DNA of 64,000 bases from Anas platyrhynchos (lineage: Eukaryota > Chordata > Aves > Anseriformes > Anatidae): the NCBI RefSeq assembly GCF_047663525.1, contig NC_092587.1, forward strand, positions 197,901,501 to 197,965,500, read 5' to 3'. The position numbers and the translations under genes were made by a program. Each line of letters begins with the position of its first letter. Positions within the stretch are counted from its first letter, which is position 1. The notes below the pieces were generated by a model. That model had not been told where the DNA came from. It saw nothing but the letters and a program-made list of their open reading frames with translations, and searched no databases. Below are positions 57,114 to 64,000 of this stretch, in pieces.

Positions 57114-57864
57114 CGGAATTGTGCGTAAAGCTCGTCCTTTGGGGAGAAAGAGAAGGAATTGGAAAAACAACCCCAAAACTAGGGAAAAGGATAAAAAAGC
57201 ACAGGTTAGATATTGTCCAATTGTCTGGCCTGAAAAGCCATTAAAAGGAACTTTGCTCCTTTGGCCACAACGCAGGTCCGATGAAAATTCCCGCTTCAAG
57301 TTTACAGGTAAACAATAAGACTCCTTTTCCGCAGGAGGAATCAAGTTATGCTCCCTCTAACCCTAACATTGCAGCCGAGGCAGCAGGAGCTGCACCAGCA
57401 AGGAAGTATATGTGTAAGTGTACGTGCTTGAGACAAAGTATTGGATCTGCTTGAGACAAAGTATTGCTGTGAAGGGAGTGACTCCTCACTCTAGAGTAAC
57501 ACTTGTAACAGTAACAGTAGAAGTTGTTGTACAGCAGATACAACATGAGAATCCTGTAAGGGGATGGCCTGTCCCGAATGGCAAGGGGTAGTACTGGCTC
57601 TGCGGCAATAAATGCAGGAAGGTGTTGCCCCTTGGCTGGAAGGCAGCTTGCACCCTGGGGGCAATAATTCCACATGTACCTATTACTGAAGACCCACAAC
57701 GCCAAAGCCCCCTTGAGACCGCACGCAGAATTACGAGGACTCCACATAATCCTCTAGGAAACCGAACCAGGGAATTTCACTCACTGGAGAACTAGAAAAT
57801 AACACTCTGCACGCAGTCCAGGCACTACGAGAGGAGCTAAGAAGCTTCTCAGAAACAGTACTTG

Positions 57865-58463
57865 TGTTGGGTCTGTCTGAGCTGGAGTCACCTTTTCCCT
57901 GCAGCAGCCCACACAGTGCTGTGCTCTGCACTCGTAGCTGGAGCAGCACTGATATCGCTCAAGTGTTGTGTCTGTTGCTGCGCAGTGCTGGCACGGCATC
58001 AGGACTCCTTCCAAGCCCCCAAGAGCCAGCAGGCTGGGGGTGGGCAAGTGATGGGGAGGGGGCATTGCCAGGGCAGCTGACCTAAACCAACCAAAGGGAT
58101 ATTCCATAACACCTGATGTCACACTCAGCAATAAAAAGGGGGGCTCTCCTGGGGGAGGGGGCTGTTCCTCCTGAACAACCACTACGCGCTTTGAGGCCCT
58201 GCTTCCCAGGACGTGGCCGAACATCGCTCGTTGATGGGAAGCAGAGAATATTTTTTTTCCCTCTCTCTGTGCTTCCGCACTGACTTATTGTTTCTCTTGT
58301 TTCTTTTTTTCCTCCCCATTCCCTTTCCCTTTAATTAAACCTTTCTCATCTCAAACCTCGAGTTCTCTGTGTTGTATTTTCTCCCCCTTCCTCTTTGAGG
58401 AGAGGGGGAGTGAGAGAGCGGTTGTGGTGGAGCTCGGCTGCCCACCTGAGTCAAACCACAACA
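57865..58463 (+). mobile_element. ERV-L-like LTR, second unit
   Basis: Duplicate of 35,052-35,650, same length and ends. Confidence 0.7.
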
Positions 58464-58639
58464 GGCCAACAGGGCTGCTGGTATTGGCTGTGTTCCCTGT
58501 TCGCTGCAAAGTGCCTGTGCACGTGGTGGGAGATTGCATCCCCAGCTTTCTCAGGCCCTGGAAGCAAATCCCCCAAAAGCGGAGCAGTGGCATCACGAGC
58601 AGAGCCCCGGAGGCAACCGCGGCTGTCTGAAAGGCAAGC

Positions 58640-58882
58640 ATCAAGAATGCGGACATGTCAGAGGAGGAGCAGCAAGATGCTGTTGATTGCGCCACTCAGG
58701 CCTTGGCGAAGCACATCGAGAAGGGCATTGCTGCGCACATCGGGAAGGAATTTGACAAGAAATAGAATCCCACTTGGCACTGCAACACAGGAGGGAACTG
58801 CGGCAGCTACGTGACTCCTGAGAGCACGCACTTCACCTACTTCTAGCTCAGCCAAGTTGCTATTCTTTTTGAGTCTGATTAG
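58640..58882 (+). pseudogene. DYNLL processed pseudogene, second unit
   Basis: Same frame and same two internal TAG codons as 35,827-36,069, with a G-to-A change near the end (SD for SG before the final stop). Confidence 0.88.
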
Positions 58883-59137
58883 AACCACGGACTCCCACTG
58901 ACACTTGCATCTGGTTACAGGACTTTGCTGGCTCCCATGGCTGGTTACTTCAGCCTTCCTGAGGAAACAAACCTTGATCTTCAAGGGCAATGGCAGGGAT
59001 TATGCTATAGCAGAAGGTGTTACATTGTGGAAATAAAAAGGAAAAATACCAACAAAATGTATTCATTGTTTTTTTTTTGTTTTGTTTGTATTTATTGTAA
59101 TAATTGTAATATTGTATAAATTGGGCCAAGCCCCAAT

Positions 59138-59525
59138 TTAAAATGTTGAAATTAAAAGATTTGGATCCATACAAGTCCATGCATCTGGATGGGATTCATC
59201 CCAGAGTGCTTGGAGAGCTGGCTGACATCATTGCGGGACCTCTCTCAATTATTTTTCTATGGTCTTGGCAATCTGGAGAGGCCCCAGTAGAGTGGCAGCT
59301 GGCAAAAGTTGTACCAATTTTCAAGAAGGGCAAAAAGAAGACCCCGGTAATTACAGGCTTGTCAGTCTCAGGTCAGTGCCTGCTAAAATTAGGGAGAAGA
59401 TTATCCTTGAAGTTATTGAAGAGCGCCTGGGGGACAGTGCAGTCATTTCTCCCAGCCAACATGGGTTCACGAGGGTTAGGACCTGTTTAACAAATTTCAT
59501 TTCCTTTTTAACAATTTTGATTTCC
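59138..59525 (+). mobile_element. CR1 LINE reverse-transcriptase fragment, copy 3
   Basis: Same fragment and frameshift as at 15,308 and 36,323; it reads KDLDP like copy 1. Confidence 0.92.
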
Positions 59526-59533
59526 ATGGGCAG

Positions 59534-59805
59534 GCACGGCCCGCAGATGCCAGGCTGCCAAGCCCAACGTGCGGCCGCCAAGCAGGCGCCAGCTGCCAGA
59601 GGCTGCAGGAAGGCTCCAGAAGCAGCGGCAGCAGCCCGCGCAGGGGCAGCCGCGAGTGCAGGAGCCGCTCCTGGGCTCTGGGCTCAGGGGCAGACGCCTG
59701 CCCCTGCAGGGGATAAGGCAAACCCAGAGCCCAAAACCAACCCCAAGGGTACTGCATCCCCAACTTTCCTAGGCCCTGGAAGCAAATCCCCTAAAAGCGG
59801 AGCAG
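59534..59805 (+). repeat. Recurrent GC-rich module, copy 6
   Basis: Orientation as in copies 1 and 4. The segment near 59,650-59,690 (cgcgagtgcaggagcc, gggctctgggctc) matches the inverted module at 26,950/49,760 rather than the other + copies, which suggests sequence exchange. Confidence 0.6.
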
Positions 59806-59857
59806 TGGCGGCGTGAGCAGAGCCCCTGAGGCAACCGCGACTGTCTGAAAGGCAGGC

Positions 59858-59952
59858 ATCAAGAATGCGGACATGTCAGAGAAGAAGCAGCAAGATGCTG
59901 TTGATGGTGCCACTCAGGCCTCCCTGCCCACGCTGCTGGATCAGCTGCCCTA
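59858..59952 (+). pseudogene. Truncated DYNLL fragment, copy 3
   Basis: As at 16,028 and 37,043, but with LDQLPY in place of LDELPY. Confidence 0.7.
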
Positions 59953-60429
59953 TGTGAGAAACACTCCGTAGCCAATAACTTAGGCTCAGGCGAGGATCTC
60001 AGTGAAGTAGTAATTTATTTGCGATTGCAATGGCGGGCGCCCCACAAGCAGGAGAGCGTGCCTACTAGTTCCAAAACACAGTTTATATACCTTTTGATGA
60101 CAGGACCCTCCCCTGTTTCCCCACTGAGTGAGTAATCCAGGTTCACAATCTATCTGATGCTTCACAAACAACGCATGGCCTTCGGTTGCCGGCCTGTTAA
60201 ATTTCAAATTTCTTTTGACGTTTTTACTGCTTGAAGGGGTAATGTTTCTTCCCTTATCTGACTTGACTTAACACTGCAATTTTCACCTAATACTGTCCTA
60301 AGGAATCTGGTTGTCTGCATTTTACAAGGTCGCCTGCTAAGCTTTCTCATCACTGTAAGCATATCTCAGTACCACATTCCTTCCCTCTAAACAATGTAAC
60401 TCTGCAAAAACAACATTTCTATTCCCACA
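59953..60429 (-). repeat. 3' LTR, copy 3 (477 bp)
   Basis: Same length and ends as the other two LTR copies; one visible change (TACTGTCC for TATTGTCC near 60,292). Confidence 0.85.
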
Positions 60430-60712
60430 ATTCCCCCCTTTTCTTCTTCATAAACTGTTGATTTTTGCAAAACCTTTCTCTAAGGTGTAATTTGGTAGAT
60501 TTCTTCTTCTTTGCTTTCTTTGCTTTCCATCTCCTCATTATCACCTTATCTGAGTAAGGTGGTGGCTCCATGGTCATTTGTTTCAGTAGTGCGGTTTCAG
60601 TTAACCACTGTACTAGTCCTCTTACACAGGGGATAATGCAGCAACCAATGGCTGTCAAAACTCCTACTACAACTGCAATCAAGGATGTAAATATGCCTAC
60701 TTTTTCTGCCAA
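60419..60712 (-). pseudogene. ERV env transmembrane tail, copy 3
   Basis: Translates identically to the copy at 37,604-37,897. Confidence 0.8.
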
Positions 60713-61014
60713 TTCACTGGCAAGGGTGGTAAGCCTTTGAAGTGCTTTGAAGTGAGGCAGGATGCCATGGAGTATGAAATTCCCATTTTATTCCCAAGGC
60801 TTTTCCAAGTTTCCACTTGACCAAGGCCTCCTCTGAGAGGTACACAATTAATAGTTGATTCTTCCCTATCATCGTTTTTTAACCTTAGGCTTCCAAATAA
60901 TTATTAATACAAAGAATAAGATGTACACTACTACTATAATAAACTCCTCTTGGGAGCACTTCAATTTGTTATAGGTCTGTCCTTTTTAGTTACCTGTGAA
61001 AATAAAGGGTTAGT

Positions 61015-62109
61015 TTACAACTGTAAGCTTTTATCCTGCTCAGAGTCTGTTACGAGATTTTTCTTTTTGATTTTAACTTTCAACAAGTCGTCTGTAGGAA
61101 CAACTTCCCAGGCGCTAGGGTCGGTAGCTGCTTTCACTCGAGTATAGTGAGTCCAACCTTTTTCCGCAGCTCTTACAGCTGTTTCAGTGCTTAGCAGTAC
61201 TTGGAATGGTCCTTCCCATTCAGGCCGAAGTTTTGATTCTTTCCAGGTGCGTATCAGGACCCTATCTCCTGCATGGAATGAATGTACTGGGAATTCCAAA
61301 GGCGGAGTTTGAGCCAACAGTCCACGAACCCTGAGAGATTCTAAGGAAGAAGATAATCCAGGCATATAATTTTTGAGGAAAATATCTTTAGTTTCAAAAA
61401 TAGGTATCTCACCGTTTCTACCCAGGTACGGTAGTCCAAACAACATCTCATATGGTGAAACTCCTACATCTTTTCTAGAAGCAGTTCGAATTCTGAGAAG
61501 TGCTAAAGGTAAACACTTTGTCCAGGGAAACTTAGTCTCTAAAACCAGCTTTGACGGATGTTTCTTTAATGTCTGATTCATTCGCTCCACTTTCCCTGAT
61601 GAGGAAGGATGCCATGGAGTATGAAATTCCCATTTTATTCCCAAGGCTCCCATGAATCCTTGTAAAACAGATGAAGGGAAATGACTTCCTTGATCTGAAT
61701 CTGTATTTTCAACAATCCCATATCTAGGGATTATTTGTTCCAGGATTACCTTTATCACCACACTAGCTGTTGCTGATGCTGAAGGAAAAGCTTCTACCAA
61801 TCCTGACAAATGGTCAATCAACACCAGCAAGTACTTAAATCTGCCTACTTTAGGTGATTCAGTAAAATCGATTTGGATGCTCTGAAAAGGTTGAAGCCCT
61901 GGCTCCCGTCCGCCCAGGGGTTGTTTCCGTAGAGCCTTCTTATTCACTCGTTGGCATGTTATGCAACTATTACACGCTTGTTTAGCTACAGCGTACATGC
62001 CTATACGTATATATTTTCTTAATACGGTGTCACACATTGCCTGGACTCCCCAGTGGCTTCCTTGGTGTAGAACGGCTAACATTTCTCTCATTATCTGTTT
62101 GTTTACCAT
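61015..62109 (-). pseudogene. ERV integrase, copy 3, open frame but isolated
   Basis: A 364-codon frame with the zinc-binding region, acidic core and C-terminal region. A few residues differ from copy 2 (ITCQ for IACQ, GLVEAF for GWVEAF, RIRTAS for RIQTAS). It is isolated by flanking stops as in copy 2. Confidence 0.88.
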
Positions 62110-62253
62110 TTCTCTCCCATCAGGGAGAGTCCACCGTCCTTCGGACTCCTTTGCTCCTAATTCCCTAAAGGCTTCTATTTCCTTTTTACTGAATATTTGC
62201 TTTTCAGGTGGAGGTTTTATTTCAGGTACAAGAAGCAGCTTTGCTTCTACCTC

Positions 62254-63102
62254 TCATTGCAAAGCTGCTTCTTTAGCCTTTTCATCTGCAATCCTGTTTC
62301 CCCATTTAACTAGGGAGTTTCCTTTTCGATGTCCTTTCACGTGCACCACAGCAACCTCCTCTGGTAGTAACAGACTTTCCAAAATCTGTCTAATTAATTC
62401 TTCATGAACCAATTCCTTTCCCTTCCTGTTTACTAAGTCCTTTTCTTCCCATATTTTTCCAAATGCATGTACCACCCCATATGCATATTGTGAGTCAGTA
62501 TATATAGTTCCCTGTTTCCCTTTTAATTATTTTAATGCTTGATTTAATGCATATAATTCACAGGTTTGAGCTGACCAATTGCTAGGCCGTCTTCCCATTT
62601 CTTCGACATTCCCATCCGGTCCTTCAATGATGCAATAACCATTACATCTCTTTCCTTGTACCACCTTAGAAGACCCATCTGTAAACAATATTTCCCCTTC
62701 CTCTAAGGGCACCTCTTGCAAATCTAATCTTACCTTTGCCTGGTAATTTATTAAATGTAAGCAGTTATGTTCCGTATTTATTGGATCCTCAATTCCCTTT
62801 GACAAGAAGGAGGCAGGATTCAAAACAGACTCTGTAGTTATAGTTAAATCATCCTTTTCAATTAGTATAGCTTCATATTTTAGTATTCTGGAGTCTGTCA
62901 GCCACCTTCCTGCTTTCTGAGTGAGAATAGCCTTCACTTGGTGAGGGGTAGCAACAATCAGTTGTCCTCCAAAGGTGAATTTCCTGCTCTCTTCTACTAA
63001 TAAGGCAGTTGCTGCTACTGCCTGAATGCGTTCTGGCCATCCCTGGGATACAGGGTCTAATAATTTAGACAAAGATGCTACAGGTTTCTTTTTATCTCCC
63101 AT
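62254..63102 (-). pseudogene. ERV RNase H region, copy 3
   Basis: Same structure and stops as the other copies; EEKDLVN for EEKGLVN. Confidence 0.85.
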
Positions 63103-63348
63103 TCTTGGGTTAACACCCCCAAAGCAGCACCCTCACTTACAGTTATAAAAAGATAAAATGATTTCTTTAGGGCAGGAAGAGCTAAGACTGGTGCTGTAAT
63201 ACGGTCTTTTTTTTTTTTTTTAATTTTCCATTACTTCTTCTTCCTCTTTAATCCAGTTCAGTATATTAGGTTCTTCCTCCAATAATTTGAGATATAATTT
63301 CTCTGATTTCTGTGCATATGCTTCTATCCACAGTCTGCAATATCCAGT

Positions 63349-64000
63349 TCAACCCCCAAATTTTCTCAACTCTTTCTTTGTTTTAGGGAGAGGAAGTCGC
63401 ACAATTCCCTGAATCCCCTCAGGGTTTACTCTCCGTCTGCCCTCAGAGACTACATGTCCCAAATACTTAACCTCTTTTTCTACACACTGTAATTTATCTT
63501 CAGATACCCTTAGCCCATGTTCTCCTAAAAAATTCAGGAGTTTATTGGTGGCTTCCTTTACCTCCGATCTTTCTTCCCCAGATATCAATAAATTATACAC
63601 ATACTGTAACAACATCACCCCTTCTGGAATCTGAAATGTTTCTAAAATCTTTTCCAATTCTTGCCCAAACAAATTGGGAGATTCAGTGAATCCCTGAGGC
63701 AAAGCAGTCCATCTATATTGCTGTTTACGACCTGTCTCTGGGTCTTCCCATTCAAGTGCAAAAATGTATCTACTTTCAGGATCTAGTGGGCATGCCCAAA
63801 AGGCATCCTTTAAATCTATAACATTGAACCATTTGTGCTCATAAGGGATTTTACTCATCAGGGTGTAAGGGTTAAGAACCACAGGGTGGTGCTTTCATGT
63901 TATCTTGTTAACTTTTCTCAGGTCTTGTACTAATCGGTACGAACCATCTGGCTTTCGTACTGGTCAAATTGGAATGTTATATGGTGACATACAAGGCTCC
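63349..64000 (-). pseudogene. ERV reverse transcriptase, copy 3 (partial)
   Basis: The palm frame 63,882-63,349 again has YVYN at the catalytic box, and TGA follows RKFGG. GRKQQY replaces GHKQQY. The N-terminal part continues to the window end. Confidence 0.88.

Larger units (their letters stand above)
45270..64000. repeat. Second segmental duplication unit, truncated by the window
   Basis: Colinear with about 22,460-41,185. Differences are single substitutions plus small indels, for example one fewer TTTAGG unit near 51,612, two extra codons in exon 2 of the four-exon gene, and a 2-base change before the VDAC2 retrocopy. Confidence 0.95.
59953..64000 (-). mobile_element. Endogenous retrovirus, defective copy 3 (cut by window end)
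   Basis: Same order as copies 1 and 2. The window ends within the RT N-terminal region, so its protease side is not visible. It shares the env deletion, the 43-base integrase insertion and the visible pol stop codons with the other copies. Confidence 0.92.

Noticed and set aside
22460-64000. CRISPR array or other prokaryotic repeat system
   Set aside because: The repeats are kilobase-sized segmental duplications and retroelements in a spliced vertebrate context, with no short spaced repeats.

Overview
This window looks like avian nuclear DNA, most likely chicken or another galliform. It contains CR1 LINE fragments with the typical 3' end (ATTCTATGATTCTATGA-like), avian-type LTR elements, spliced vertebrate genes and no bacterial features. 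The species is inferred from these features and was not tested by a database search.

Layout. (1) 1-14,690 is single copy. It holds the last five coding exons of CHORDC1 (567-3,345, + strand), its AT-rich 3' flank and three CR1 fragments, with no other gene visible. (2) From 14,691 to the end lies a tandem segmental array. The complete unit is about 22.81 kb (about 22,460-45,270). It is followed by a near-identical second unit (45,270 to the window end, truncated) and preceded by a partial, rearranged unit (about 14,691-22,460).

Each full unit contains, in order: broken + strand exons of a CCDC81-like (HU-domain) gene family; a minus-strand solo LTR; a minus-strand VDAC2 retrocopy; a complete four-exon minus-strand gene of unknown family (29,260-33,355, repeated at 52,067-56,168) with a TATA box and a polyadenylation signal, encoding about 1,063-1,065 residues; an ERV-L-like LTR; a DYNLL (dynein light chain LC8) processed pseudogene; a CR1 reverse-transcriptase fragment; a recurrent GC-rich module; and a minus-strand class I-like endogenous retrovirus missing gag, most of protease and most of env. 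The first unit then continues into an inverted, decayed paralogue of the four-exon gene (42,582-44,768) and a clear CCDC81-type second HU-domain exon (45,001-45,211).

Interpretation. The locus is probably part of the lineage-specific expansion of CCDC81-type HU-domain genes reported for birds and other archosaurs. It sits beside CHORDC1 and has been amplified together with a novel Pro/Ser/Ala-rich gene family. That gene carries four amphipathic helices fitting the pattern of A-kinase anchoring (RII-binding) helices and two GVQTD motifs resembling LC8-binding sites. A scaffold role at the centrosome, cilium or sperm flagellum is therefore a testable idea, but it is only an inference. All three retrovirus copies share inactivating lesions, so the insertion and its decay predate the segmental duplication.
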